A stretch of 64,000 nucleotides of DNA from Klebsormidium nitens (taxonomy: Eukaryota; Streptophyta; Klebsormidiophyceae; Klebsormidiales; Klebsormidiaceae). Shown piece after piece: positions 1 through 12,295 of this stretch. Under the pieces are notes generated by a model. That model did no database searches, was not told the origin of the DNA, and saw only the letters and a list, made by a program, of their open reading frames with translations. The stretch covers positions 99,359-163,358 of the forward strand of contig DF236973.1 in the NCBI GenBank assembly GCA_000708835.1. The letters are read 5' to 3'. Position 1 is the stretch's first letter, and every line of letters begins with the position of its first letter. Position numbers and translations under genes: made by a program.

Positions 1-2306
1 AATGAAAGAGACATTTGATGCTTTACTGCTGTGAAGTGCAGGATAGCCGTAAAATTCCAGTCCTGATTCTGACTTGTCTTCGATGGCTTAGGAATCCTGT
101 CAAGGAGAACACGCCTTCTGCTGATGTCCTGACGTCTTCTGATAAACATAAGATGTTCCTGGCATGAGGACTGCTTACTTACATGTACATAAGGAACATG
201 GCGAATGGAAAGCTAAATTTCCCCAGGAAGATGAAGTTTGTGACGAGGCGCCATATCTGCAAGATGGAACTAAAGCTTCAAAACCATAGCATTCATCGAA
301 ACTCCTACGACGTGTACAGCAACTCTATCATGTAAGACTTCAGATAATCTGCCGCAAAAGCAGGAGTTTCTCTGACACGATTCTCAGAAGAAAGATCTTA
401 GAAAAAACATTTGGAGTTGGCAGCATCATACCATCAATCAACAAAGGCTTCAATTCGCCGCACGTGTGCCAAGGTGCTGAACTCAAGGTAACTCTTCATA
501 AAGGAAGAAAGGGGCCTCTGACGAAAGAAATTGCCAATCCCTTACTTGGAATTTCTTGAAGATAAGATCCCAGCTGAGAATCAGCGACATAGGGGACACC
601 AGACCAAGTGCATTCGCGACGGTCGCCCCAAAGCATAGTGTGCCAAATGTTCTGCTCACTGGTGGTAGAGAGTGATACCACCTGCAAAAGGAGCTATTTG
701 AATGAGCGCTTTAATTGAAAGACCTTAGACATCTCGCTGGTGAGAGTGACTACCAGAAAACCACATAAATTAGGTACTCGTTTTCTTTGCAGCGATACTC
801 TCAGGCAACGAAACACTGCTAAAGACATGGTACTCTTTCTAGGTGGCAGAGAAGAGTCAGAACCATCGTCACAATTGCTCAAGCTCGGCCTTGATGCCAC
901 CAAGGTGCAGCTAAGATCTCAGCAAGTCGCCATTCAATGTTGATATAAAGGAACTTTCCAGCGCGATCAAGATGAGAACTGTCGATGTGTCGGAGAAGTG
1001 TGTCATCTTACTCTCCGGGGGTGGCCATGATGATTGTTCTTCTTGCTCCGGCGATGAAGCCCGATGCCTTCCGTTTCTGCGATTTCCTTGCTGCTATGTG
1101 CCTTCAATATACGATCCCCTTCGCTGACATCAGTAAAAGAGCCGCTACCTACCAACCTACCTTCAAGCAATCCAGGTTGCTCAAAGTTCTGAAATGGTCC
1201 ATTGCAACAGATGGGCGGCGCACTTGCTCAACCACACGCGGCCGGCCGCCTCTCTCTGATGCGCGGCCGCGCGCGTGCCGCTTGGGCGGCCAGTCGGACC
1301 CGCTCCCGACCCGCTAACCTACCATGCACTGGCCTGAGCGCACCAGTCCAATTTTCCCGGTCCAATTCCACAGACAACTGCTGCAGATTTCGGGCCTCGG
1401 TTCAGTCGTCTGGCATACCATACTCCCGGCCAAATGGCAGTCTGCTGCATCATGGTGCGTACAATATGACGATCCAGATCAGGAAGCTTCGAAGCGAATT
1501 TGCGGGGGCGAACGTTGGACCTCAGATTGAGAGGTTCGAGGTTCGAGGTCGTCGGACCTGACATGAACATGCATCGCGGTTGTTTCTTCTGACGCAGACG
1601 TCTTTTCCCTTTTCACCTGAGAAGATGAGTCATCAAGCAATCAGAATGCAACTCGCGATACTAGAGTGTTCGAGAAATACCTCAGACAGTATGTCCGAAA
1701 CTTTTACGGTACAATATTCATGTTGCTGAGGGGTCGAGAGTAGAAAATACTTTGCGCCTGGCAACAATTCCTGCTTTCCTGAAGTATTGTTCCGACGAGC
1801 CGACGAGCGCGCGGCACGGCGCAGGGAGTCGGAAGACCTGTTGTCAGGCATCTGTCTGCAGTCCTCGCTGACCCGGCCCCTGAGCATCATAGGTTACTTG
1901 CATCAGGAACATAAGAAGCGTTTCAAGAAAGAGCAGAGCTCCACGAGCGATTGCACAAAAGTCAGATTCGAAGCGTCGTGACGAAAGCAATTGTGCGCAG
2001 CTTCAGCAAGCCGCTTTGTTGGTCCTGGTACGCTTGTGGGCCTCTGATTCAAGCTTGAAGGTTTCTAGATCAACATCCTAGGAGGATGCCATCTCGGATT
2101 GCCTTTCAGACATTGACGCTGCTCCGCTGCACCCTCGTTGTTGAACACACGGACACTTATTCATCCATCTGTCAGACCGCTCGCTCTAACTTTGAAAGCC
2201 TTGTACTAGCCGGAGGATTTAGGCCGGGCTTGCTTCCCGTCTAGAAGCCGCAGTCTAGGACCGACATCACGACCGATTCCGCAGGTCCGATTCTTCAACA
2301 AGCAAC
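1..2306. other. Gene-free stretch, left end
   Basis: I see no coding region with family resemblance or plausible splice structure here. Open frames are short and of non-coding composition. A very GC-rich block lies near 1225-1320 (NotI- and FseI-like GC palindromes). A short 9-bp repeat of the type GGTTCGAGG occurs near 1527-1550. The last few hundred bases should hold the promoter and 5' UTR of the hydrolase that starts at 2307, but no clear TATA box was identified. Confidence 0.5.
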
Positions 2307-5300
2307 ATGGTACTCTTTGGATGCTTGCGTTCCGCTAAGTCACCCGGCGACCAGGCTTCTCTCGAAAAGCGGAAGCGCGTGCAGCTGCTTAGGGTTATGG
2401 TCGCCAATCTGGACGACCTCCGACAGCGTCTGGAGGACGACTGGAACAACTTCGCAAATGAGCTCCGTCATCGCATCCTGCCAGTCATGCGTGCACAGAA
2501 TGACGGCATTGATGACGTCAGCGTGCTGCACAGCCTGGCTGACGGCATCAAGGAGCAAATGCTGACGTGGCCTGGGAAGAACGGGAGGTTTCTGAAGCAG
2601 ATGGCCGCACATGCTGCTAGGATTGCAACCGAGCTGATGCTGCCGAAGGGCTGGAAAGAGAAGCAAGAGCTGTTGAATCTTTTGCAGCTGATGTATGTAA
2701 AGTTGGAGAAAGATAGGGAGGAGCCAAGTGAAGATTTGCAGACGATGCAGTCCGGGACCAGTAATGGTAAGTGAGAAGATTGCTGCACTAACATTCTGCA
2801 TACAAGACCTTGAAAACAGTTTTGTCTGTGGGGCAAGTTAGCGAAATAAAACCTGCGGTTCGAAGCAGCGAGACTCTGAGTACTGCGCCGATAAGGATGT
2901 CGGTTATCAACCTTCTACTCTGAGCTACAAGGCCGTTTCTTTTCGGCTTCAAGCTAAGGAGAACAACTTGTAGAATCACAGATTTCGAGTTTTAGCCTTC
3001 ATTCATTGAAACAGCCAGCTTCCGAAAACATGATTGGCTGCTTATTCGTCAAAGAGTCGACAGCGTGACGGTATTTCATATTCTGTTTCTCGTATTGATT
3101 GCTGCTGTTTCCCGTCAGGGTTCTTTGAAAGAAAGTGGTTCTAGACATAGTCAAAATTCTCCTGATCGGAAGTGGAAGGAATCCTCTACGAGGTAGGGGG
3201 CACCGTTTCTCCTGTAGTGTCGAGAAGCTACTGAGTTGGAGGCTAGCTTTGAAAGCGCTGGTTAGTATTTCTGTGGTATGAAAATTCACCGCCACCACGT
3301 GACGTGTCTCCGGTGTTTGAATGACTTCGCCTCCTCGCTCTCGAGCTAGCCTTTCCTCAGACAGCCCTGACCTGAAGTCTCCGCAGCGGCATCTAGAAAG
3401 TGTGCTCGAGACGAGTTGGCTTTCATTGCTCCATCTTCACCTCAACAACTGCTTCAGTCCATTTTGTCACCCGTTCTCAGGCGACTCCTCCAACGGGCGG
3501 GGCTACATGGAGGTCGCCCTCTTCTTCTGCTCCGTCCGCGCGCCCTCCGGCCGCCGCACGCCCGGCGACTTCTTCGGGAAAGCGCGCGCGCACGCGCCCT
3601 CCACGGGCTTCGTCCGCGTCTCCCTCCCCGACTTCGACGACGTCGCATCAAACGGCCCGGACCTGCCCTTCTTGTGGCGCTCGTATCGAAAGCGGCCAAC
3701 CGGGAACACGAGCAAGAGCATCGAGATCGAGAGCTGCCTCGTGATGGACGTGGCGCACCTGGTCGGGCGGAACGGCGACCCCCGGGAGGCAATCGTTTAC
3801 GTGCATGGTAGCTTTTATCTGTCTCATTTCTCGATTTAAAACGCGTCCATTTTGTGCAAGGTGCTAAGTAATCGTATCAAATGTCTCTAGCTTTTCCAGA
3901 TCCGCTCTCTGACTGTTCGTTTCCGTGCCTTCTTTCTGCGGCTGACTGACTGGTCTCCTTTATTTTGACCATCGGCTATTGCTCGAGAGTCTTTCAATTC
4001 ACGGATCATCGGTCATTTCTATTCCCACAATTGGTCTTCGTTTTGGTACAGGTTTTAACTGCCGCTTCGCAACGGCGGCCAAGTACATGGCGCTGTACGC
4101 ATACAAACTGCGGCGGGACGTTCCCATCTTTATCTTCAGCTGGCCCTCGTTCAAGGTACGACGTGGCAAATCAGATTATTATCCGAGTTTTCAAGTCTAT
4201 CTGGTTTTGCAGGTCGAGTATTGTTCGGGCCCACTTGGTTGTTGCCACCACGTCACAGTCGTGGCGTTACGGTCTCGCTTCCGTTCATGCAGACGTAGTG
4301 TTTCCGATGGGAGGCCTTGTCAAAGAAGGAATCTCAATCCAAACCAGGGGCTGAAGACCTGAAGACCAATGAGATAAAGAGCTCTCATTTCTGTGAGTGG
4401 AAAATTATTTTCCGCTCCAAATCTGACGAGGCCGAGATAATACGAGCTTTTTACAGGCTGATGACATCCGTCTCGGTGAAGTGAACCATCAAGAGTACTT
4501 GAAAAACGCAATGCACGTCCAAAGATAACCCCTCAAACTTGCCCGTCGGTCCTTCTTCACTTCGCAGTCGGTCGACCTGTACGAAGGGGACCAAGCCAAC
4601 GCCACGTGGTCCGTGCGTCACTTCGCCAGCTTCCTCGAGCGCATGATGACGTCATACCGGCTGGACAAAGTGCACGTGTTCGCGCACAGCATGGGCAGTC
4701 AGGTGGCAATCAACGGCCTCCTGCGACTGACCGGTTGGAGGGCCCCGAGGGGCGCCGCGCGGCTGGGGCAGCTGGTGCTGGCCGCCCCGGACTTTGACAC
4801 AGGGGAGTTCTTCGAAGCGCAAGCTGACTTGGAGAACCTGGTAAGAACAGATCCTCACCTGCCCATCTACCATTTGATTCAAGTGACGCACTCGGTTCTT
4901 TCATTTTTGTCTCCGACGCTGGAGTTTTCAAGCGTTCGGAGGCCGATTTGTAAGAGGTGGTGCAGGACGGGGTCCTGAGTTTCCATCTCTCTTCGGGGAC
5001 CGAAAATTCCAGGAAAAAACTTGTCTCCTGGGCTCCCCAGCTTCTGAGCCGTTCAAATCTGTCTCTTTGCCTTGTGAGCTGGTGAGCGAATGGTCCTTAA
5101 CGTCAGCCGTCCGTTTGGTTCTTCTCGAAACAGATGTGTCGGCCTGAGAGACAGGGCAGAGCTGTGACAATACCTCTGTTTTACCGACCCTTGCGTCACC
5201 TTCTGCTCAGCGTACGGAGCATCGCGAGAAGGAATCCAGCCGGTCCTATTCAGATCGGATTGCCGGAAGAATATTGTTTCGAGAATGGTCTGTTGGAGAT

Positions 5301-5935
5301 TGAAGACCCGTTTCGACATCATTCCTTGACCTCGAATGCAGCGTTTCTGTCAAGCCGTCTACATGAACATTGGATCTGCGAGATGAAGTCCCTCTTTCTG
5401 GACCTCATTCTGACAAGCTTGAGACAGCAAATTCTTACACTATATCGGGACGCGAACATGCAACGAATCATTTGTTTTAGACCTCTCATGATTCGTTCGT
5501 CAGCTTTTCCGACCGCAGGTCGATCGAGTATCCGTCTACTGCTCGGCCAACGACAAAGCGCTGCGCATGTCGGAGCGCTTGCACGGGGAGCTTCCCCGAC
5601 TGGGCCATTTCCGGATTGGCTCCCTTCTTTCTGAGAGCCGCCACGTGGCGCTCTCTGACAAGGTCGACGTCATCGACGCCAGCGGCTTCGACAAGAGCGT
5701 GGTCGGGCACGCCTACGCGTTCACCAGCACTGACGTCATCGAGGACGTTCTGAGGGTTTTGAGGGACGGGGTTACGGCGACGGCGCGGCCGGCCCTGCGC
5801 GCGGCGCGCACGGACAAACGCTTTTATTTCTGGCGGTTGGTGGGGTCCGGGAAGAAAGAGCCCAAGAAGGGGGAGGAAGAAATCGTGGAGTCGCAGCTTG
5901 GTGAAGGGATGGATGCGGAGGGGGATCCCGTATAG
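2307..5935 (+). CDS. DUF900-type alpha/beta hydrolase, copy L (intact, 5 exons, 526 aa)
   Basis: Five exons: 2307-2766, 3481-3807, 4052-4155, 4568-4840, 5519-5935. Every junction has GT-AG ends and phases close exactly (1,1,0,0). Residues 1-153 form a charged, probably helical region of no recognised family. From about residue 155 the protein matches alpha/beta hydrolases of unknown function (DUF900): a beta-strand ending IVYVHG before the first core intron, the nucleophile elbow AHSMGS with Ser338, the APDFDTGEFF segment, and the C-terminal block VYCSANDKAL to GFDKSVVGHAY, which carries the likely catalytic His. Substrate and location are unknown; I see no clear signal peptide. An inverted paralogue lies at 53167-57956. 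Exon 4 is identical to it at 79 of 91 residues. The start is the first ATG of the open frame. The family call is firm; the role of the N-terminal region is unknown. Confidence 0.88.
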
Positions 5936-7248
5936 TTTGAAACATACAGCGTGCTCGACACGATCGCTCATGTCTTCTTCTGAGGTCGAAGCTGTGTCGA
6001 AGAGCTTCTTTTAAGGCACGCAGTTGACGCTACAAAAGGGCTTGCAGGGAGATGGATTCAAGGGCCAGGACCGCTTTCCAGTTGGCAGGCTGAGTTTCCA
6101 GATGCAACTTGCCCATTTCAGTATTGGCGTCCTGGGTATGGGGCTCTATCTTGTCCAAAGACTGTACTTATTAGGACATGTATCTTCGACAAGCACAAAT
6201 TCAGTCCGCTTACGGTTGGCCTGGTGACTTGGAGAAGTTTACTTGGATAAAAGGCTCAACTGATTGCCGGCTACCATTGTCATGTGCCAAACAGGCGTCA
6301 GCATACATGCATCTGTGATAAGTTCAAACGACGGTAACTGTACGCAATCTTACATGCGTACGTACTGCCCTATGACATACTACTGAAAATGGATAAGTGC
6401 GAAGTTAACCGCCACGCAATCAACGAGCTCTCGTCGTGCTCTTTTTAATCTGAGATAGCTACGACTCCAAGATTCGAGGGAACCAATGATCATCGAGTCT
6501 GTGGGCCTAAAGTGAGCGTGATGATGGTTTCTAAGCGGTTTTTCCTGCAATCCGTGCAAGACTCATCATGGTACTGACGGTAGGCATGCAGTCTAGGCCA
6601 ATCAAATCAGAGAGAAGGAGCAGATTACGTACGTGCCGCCGATATATGAATAACTCATTAGCCAATGATCGTTCCCCTAAATTTCCCGGCGGGCCGTCCT
6701 TGCAAAATAATTGCATAAGCGCACATAGGTGCATGTGCTGCTTCGATCCGACGACACCGAAAGATTTATTCGATGCAGCTTCAATGGACAAACAGGTTTC
6801 AACTTACAACGTTTCGACCGGCCTGGCAATGTCTCAGCGAGATGCTCGGGTTGGGGATCAACCGCTGCAAGTTCACTGCACCGTCTACTCAAGAGCTTCC
6901 TTCCATGACCCTCCAAGCCACAAAGCTTCCAGATCTTCTTGGAACCGCACATGTGTCCTTCGTGATACATACTTATTCTCTGCAAAATGCGCACGATCGA
7001 GGAAGCAATGACTTCGGTTGTCCACTTTGCATTCGCAGCCAAGTGTCTCCTTGCTTAATCCGATCACCGCAGTTACTATAGCTACTCACGGTACTGGACC
7101 GCGTTACTCTAAGCGTTTGCCACTTTCAGCCTCTCATATCATATCTACTATATGCGCTATGAAATGGTTTACAGCCTATCTTCACGAGAACGTGCTCATC
7201 TGTACCTATGCCACCGCTGCAACAAAAGTACGCGTTCGAACTCTCTTC
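5936..7248. other. Intergenic, between convergent hydrolase and LanC-like genes
   Basis: No gene seen. The part from about 6930 resembles sequence downstream of the second LanC-like gene (about 16430-16760), so the tandem duplication includes the 3' flank. The two 3' ends face each other, so polyadenylation signals for both genes should lie here, but none was unambiguous. Confidence 0.5.
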
Positions 7249-10200
7249 TCACACCTCGTAACCCGGAAACTTCGCATTTTCCGGATCCGCCAAGTCCAGA
7301 TACAGACACGCGGTCCCCGCCAAACCCTCAAACAGCGACCACGGACGGTCGCCCCCGTGCATGTCGCCCGCCGCAATCAGGGCGTCCGCGTCCTCGTACA
7401 AGAAGCGTCCGAAAGCGCACGCGCGCTGAAGGTGCTTCGACTCGCCCGTCAGCTTATAGAGCGCGAGAAAGACGTACGCGTTTCCGGCGACGCCGTGGCA
7501 GAGGCCGACCTTGCGGAGGAGGCCGCGCTGCCAGACGACCTCTCCGGCCTCGAGAGCGGCCTGCACATGACAATCATTGCGCAAATCAAAACTAGAGTTA
7601 CGTATCTTTTCCCCTCCATGTTCAGATTTGTTGAGAACGCGTGGCCCAGCGCCATCTGCCGTATGACAGGAAGCTTCGCTGCCAGACGGATTCTCCGGCC
7701 ATCAAAGCGGGCCTGCAATCGAGACACGGGGACATTGATTGGAGCTCGTCACCGTCTTGGACAGATGATCGTCAACGGTAGTTCCTGGAGCGAGTGGAAC
7801 GAAGAAAAGCGGCTTAACGTCGTACAAAAGCGCAAACTGATCCACGGAAGCCCCGGAAGAAGAGAAGCTGATTCTGCGTTGAGCATCTCAACGTAGACAT
7901 AGACGAACATTTGTCAACGGTCCTACGCAGACGACTGCCGCAGACTCTTATAATGCATATTGAGAGGTCAACAGGCGATTCAGACGTAGTGGCACTTTTC
8001 CGACCATCCCCTAGACAGAAGCAGACGTGTATAATGAGCCCACCTGTCCGAAAGGACGTCAGCCTCCTCTCATCGTCGCGCACAGCATCAATGCCACAGA
8101 TGCTTGCTCCGTCACTCAGAGAAACGACTCCCATGATTCGAGCCACCCAGTCTGCCGCCGTCTTCTAACCCACTGATGAATGGGAAGAGCTTGCCGTCTT
8201 CGTCTGAGAACCGCCGTGTTGCGGTGCAGAGCGTAAGCGCCCTGCCCATTTCTTTGGCCCAATGAAACAGGTCAAATAATCGCGACTGCTACCTCGATGT
8301 TGCTCAGACAGACATGTTTGGAAACAAGCTCAGTTACTCAATTGTTAAGAATGAGCAATCAAGCCTACCTGCAAGAACACTTTGCCGTCTTCGTCGTTTC
8401 GGAACCGCCGCGCGGCGGTGCAGAGGGTGAGCGCCACCCCCGCCGCCCCGTGGCACCATTGGACGCGGACGTCCGACGTTTCGCCGACGACGGTCGGGTA
8501 GTTCCCGCTTGGCAAGCGCGTCCGGAGCAGCTGGTGGAGCGTCTTGCGGACGTCGGAGAGATCCGTATCAGACAGGGGGAAGTGCAGTAGAACCTGCAAG
8601 AGCAGAAGAATGTTGTCATGAACCGAAGCGTTAAACTGCCTTCTCTCTTGCAAGCGTTGAAAAGGTCCGCATCGGACAGGAGCAAGAGCAGTAGAACCTG
8701 CACAATCAGCATAAGTTGTCGTCAAGTTGTCGTCAGCTACAGGCAGTCCGGAGTTGCCAAAGTCTAATGAGGTGCTGGCAAACAATCCAGGAGATTGGTC
8801 GGGAGGTAAGCGCGTCAGAATCAGCTGGTGGAGCGTCTTGCGGACGTCGGAGAGGTTCGATTCGGACAGGGGGAAGTGCAGTAGAACCTGCGAGAGCAGA
8901 AGAATGTTGCCTTTGACCAAAGTGTAAAACTGCCTCAGGCAGAAGAATGTTGCCGTTAACCGAAGTGTAAAAGTGCCTTTTGCTGGCGAAGCCTCTTGCG
9001 GACGTTGGAAAGATCCGAGTCGGACAGGGGGAAGTGTAGTAGGACTTGCAAGAGCAGTGAAAAGCTGGTGTCAAAAGCAGGAACTCCGGCAATTTGCGGG
9101 TCCGGAGCAGCTGGTGGAGCTTTTTGCGGACGTTGGAAAGGTCCGTATCGGACAGGTGAAGTGCAGTAGAACCTGCAAGAGCAGAAGAATGTTGCCGTTG
9201 ACCGAAGTGAAAACTGCCTTTTGCTGGCGAAGCGTCTTGCGGGCGTTGTAAAGATCCGAACCGGACAGAGGGCAATGCAGCAGAACCTGCAAGAGAATCA
9301 AAAGCTGCTGTCAACTTGAGGAGTTCCGGCACTTTGCGGGTCCGGCTCAGCTGGTGGAGCATCTTGCGGACGTCGGAGAGGTCCGAATTGGTCTGGGGGC
9401 AGTGCAGTAGAACCTGCACGAGCAGTAAAAGGCTGCTGTCAACTGGAGGTAAGTCCGGCAGATTGCGGGTCCGGCTCAGCTGGTGGAGCGTCTTGCGGAC
9501 GTCGACGTCCGAGTCGGACAGAAGAAGGTGCATGAGAAATCTGCACAAGCTGGCCGTCAGCTGCTGTCAGTCTGAATTTGCTCGAAGTTCGGAAGAGGAG
9601 CTGACGAGGGATCTGGCAACTTCGTGTGGCGACGACTTTGACAAAGACAAGGATCATTGACGAGCCAAAGCAGCGGCTGAGTCGAGGTCTTTCAGACATC
9701 CAAGAGTGCCTCGTCATTATCAGGAGAATGCAGCAGGACCCGTTCAGAGGACGCGACGATAAAAATCTGGGTCGCACCAATGATGCCGAAGGCCTCCGGA
9801 CACGGTCTTGTAGAATCTTTTGTCTTAATCGAACCAGTGACAAACGGGGAGGAAAGCGTCCGGATCCGGAGAGACTAGGCTCCGTAAGTGGATCGGCAGG
9901 TGGAGTGTTTTCGGGATGTCCAACAATGCTTTGTCAGACCTCGCAAAAATGCATCACGATCTGAACAGAGGACCTCAAGCAATGTGCCATTCAGATTATC
10001 AATGATCCTGAAGGACAATGCACGGGGTTTAGCGGAATTTGATGGAGTAGATTAGCGGGGTGCAAACGGAAAATCATTCAGGCGGACCATATTAATTGTG
10101 TGTCTGATCAGCTCGTAAGGGCTCCCAAGATGTCCGGGAGCTCCTTGGCAGACAGCAAAAGCGCAGTTTGGGAAGGGAAAGTCAGAAAGATAAAACAAAG

Positions 10201-11903
10201 GAAGTCGGAAGACTCTGCTAGCCGACCAAGCGAGAAGACAGCTGTCAAAAGGCTGTCGTCTACTTGTCAATCTTATTCAGAAAATCCAATCAGTAGTAAG
10301 ATTGCCTCAGAACCAGGCTCTTTGGCTTGATAGGACATCCTCGTATTAGTAAAGATGACATTCCTGGGCCAGTATGCACACTACAGTAGCGCATGGTTTT
10401 CTGGGAGCAGCAAGAAAATATTATCCAAGAATCAAACGAGAAGGCTAGAGGAAGGGGGTAAAGGGAGATGGAACAAGTGCTCCAAGTCAGCACCCCACAA
10501 CAATTGGAGTGTAGTTACTGAAAAGATTGCATTTTGTTTGCCCAAGGGCCTAGCTCAAATGCTGATATTGTTAAAACGGGAAATTTTAGCTAGCTGCAAA
10601 GGAGACCACGAATAGCGACAATTTCTCAACCCACGATAACATCCTGAAATCAAGCAACGTGCTCTTCGCTCTTCAAAAACTTAAGCAGCATCGTCGAACA
10701 GTAGACCAGCGGCACTCACATGCATGATCCCAGCCACGCCGTGTGCCGCGCCCAGGTAGCGCTTCCCATGCCACTTGTACATCAGAGGCCACTCGGAGCC
10801 CCTCGCGCATGCCCTCCCGTCCGCCAGAATGCTTGACACTATTGGTTGAGTCACACTCTCTGGAATGGTTCCTTGCCCTAGGTGAGTGTTAAGGAACAGG
10901 GCGGACCATAGGAAGCCCGCTCTGCCATACAGCAGCTCGTCTGGGGGGTCGGAGTTGCACAGCAGGGACGGCGTTGCGAGGTTGGGCATGTGTCCAGCCT
11001 GCAAGCAAGGGAATATTTTATGTCACGGCTGGAATACATGAGATTCCTTCTGCTTGCACAGATTTGTCAGGACGACATAGACATTGCAGAGGCTTTGAGT
11101 TGAATCAATAGTTTGTAATTCTTGTAATTGTCATGCACCAATACGCCTCCAAATGAATCGGCCGCATGAGATGCAGGCACCCTCCAAACCACCGTGACTG
11201 CATGTTCTGTCGTCCGTGCTGGCTGCTCACGAGTATTCTGAAACGGCTTGAAGTACGGGCTGCGCTTGCATTTCAGATTGCATGACGTCTTCAAGCACGC
11301 ATGCTTCTCTCAAGAACCTGAGCACATATATCGTAGATGTACCTAGTGAAGAACATCTTCAGCCCTCAAGTATATAATGGCCAAGAGATAGTCATGTTTC
11401 CGTAGTGACGATGAAGGTGGTGGTTGAAGAAGTGTACACCTTCCCCGTCTCTTGTAATTGAGATTACTCATGCCACAACTCACCTGCAGAAGCATCCTGA
11501 GGTAGACGTTCTGAGCGTCTCGCTTGCCCGCATGGAACGCCGCCACCGCGCCGAGCGCATATACCCCCGGCTGCCCCAGCAGGAACGACGGGTGCTCTCT
11601 GATCATCCCCGCCACTTTGGCGCACTCCTCAACAATCTCCATACACGTCTCTAAATCGTTCGGGTGTGTGGCCGCAAGCGTCGATTTGAGCAGCAGAAAG
11701 GCTGTTCCCCCGCTGCCAGTGTACACATAAGGGTCTCTGACGCGTCCCGCGTCCCCGTGCGCTCCAGTCCAGGTTTCGGAGACGATCCTGTCGATGAGCG
11801 CACATGCATGCTTCGTGAATGCTCTCCGGGCCAGAACGTCCAGTGCTGCGGATGCATAGCGGTTGAGCAGAGAGGTGCTGAAGTGACGAAAATCGCCCGC
11901 CAT
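7249..11903 (-). CDS. LanC-like protein, copy 1 (intact, 4 exons, 411 aa)
   Basis: Exons in transcript order: 11903-11484, 10998-10720, 8593-8369, 7560-7249. All introns are phase 0 with GT-AG ends. The 411 aa length is that of eukaryotic LanC-like (LANCL/GCL) proteins. Family landmarks run in order: DPYVYTGSGGTAFLLLK, LGQPGVYALGAVAA, ELLYGRAGFLWSALFLN, WHGKRYLGAAHGVAGIMH, PSGNYPTVV, WCHGAAGVAL, GLCHGVAGNAYVFLALYKL and WSLFEGLAGTACLYLD. The zinc ligands expected for the LanC fold are present: Cys280 (WCHG), Cys329 and His330 (GLCHG). Eukaryotic members are cytosolic or membrane-associated proteins that bind glutathione; LANCL enzymes add glutathione to dehydroamino acids in proteins. That role here is inference. 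The start is the ATG at 11903, where similarity to copy 2 becomes strong; the frame stays open upstream to 12080. The 2126-bp intron before exon 3 carries a row of exon-edge copies. Confidence 0.93.
7640..8265 (-). repeat. Decayed exon-edge copies in last intron of LanC copy 1
   Basis: Two broken copies of flanking exons lie inside the 808-bp last intron. Positions 7666-7735 repeat the acceptor side of exon 4 (plus-strand motif GCTGCCAGACG, as at 7523). Positions 8188-8260 repeat the donor-side tail of exon 3 (plus-strand motif CTTGCCGTCTTCGTC, as near 8380), with substitutions. Both copies also occur at the same places in the paralogue (17150-17235 and 17341-17440), so they predate the gene duplication. 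Confidence 0.75.
8594..9740 (-). repeat. Tandem row of exon-3 edge copies (8 units) in LanC copy 1
   Basis: Read on the minus strand, each unit has a pyrimidine tract, usually a CAG acceptor, GTTCTACTGCACTTCCCC or a variant, then sequence coding VLLHFPLSDxDLSDVRK followed by TLHQLLRTR. Exon-like starts are at 8593 (the functional exon), 8697, 8887, 9044, 9172, 9286, 9413 and 9540, spaced 104-190 bp, most often 114-128. A ninth, very decayed unit is at about 9640-9720. Units starting 8887, 9286, 9413 and 9540 keep an open frame; 9172 has a 1-nt deletion. Only the 8593 unit runs on into PSGNYPTVV and the zinc-ligand segment. The other units lack an obvious GT donor. Confidence 0.88.
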
Positions 11904-12114
11904 GGCGCTTTTATGGCGACTGCATCTCTCCTTCTCAGCCACTGATCGATGATGCTGAATACAGACCTGAGATGTAGCCTTGTAGGCTCTGAGCATCGCT
12001 GCCTCCCCCTGCATTTCAATGTTTTGAACCATGTTTGCTTTTGCAGGGCCCGTGTTTGAAGGGGTCCCCCTCAAAAGCATGCAGCCTGCGTGCCGACGAT
12101 TTGGATGCGGAATT

Positions 12115-12295
12115 TTGAAATTTCATGAGGGTCACGAACTCATGAAAACCAAATTCGATCACCCGGTGTCAAACCCGGTTGATCTATCAAGCTAACCGAC
12201 TGCTATGACACCCGCAAGAACTGGTTAAACATCCCGGTAGCTAAGCTCGGAACTTCGCTCCACGCTTCCGGCAACCTTGGTTCCCGTCGGCGTCG
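12115..12295 (-). repeat. Dispersed repeat, copy A (matches 44791-44951 inverted)
   Basis: The reverse complement of this interval aligns with 44791-44951, including the shared strings GGTTGCCGGAAGCGTGG and GTCGGTTAGCTTGATAG and scattered differences. No terminal repeats or coding frame were seen. Probably a fragment of an old transposable element. Confidence 0.75.

Larger units (their letters stand above)
6930..12110. repeat. Segmental tandem duplication, unit 1 (LanC-like copy 1)
   Basis: Approximate block aligned by eye with 16430-20725. It covers the whole LanC-like gene, about 300 bp of 3' flank and about 200 bp of 5' flank (a shared stretch around 12040-12105 and 20650-20720 containing AAGGGGTCCCCCTCAAA). 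The unit ends are estimates. Confidence 0.75.

Noticed and set aside
1225-1320. CpG-island-like promoter block
   Set aside because: Very GC-rich, but no gene starts nearby; the hydrolase start is about 1 kb away. A similar block at 41281-41345 also has no clear gene start.
3321-3839. Long overlapping open frames on both strands around GC-rich exons (also 31741-32406 and 61394-62164, minus strand)
   Set aside because: These are shadows of high-GC coding exons; composition is Arg/Pro/Ser-biased and no family motifs are present.
5462-5498. Small inverted repeat AACGAATCAT / ATGATTCGTT in a hydrolase intron
   Set aside because: Only 10 bp arms; easily due to chance in a window of this size.
8594-9740. 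CRISPR array or simple minisatellite
   Set aside because: Units are 104-190 bp, diverged, have no unique spacers, and each aligns to a coding exon edge with a splice acceptor.
7249-11903. LanC genes as part of a bacterial lanthipeptide cluster
   Set aside because: The genes have spliceosomal introns, match eukaryotic LanC-like proteins in length and motifs, and have no precursor peptide, LanB or transporter nearby.
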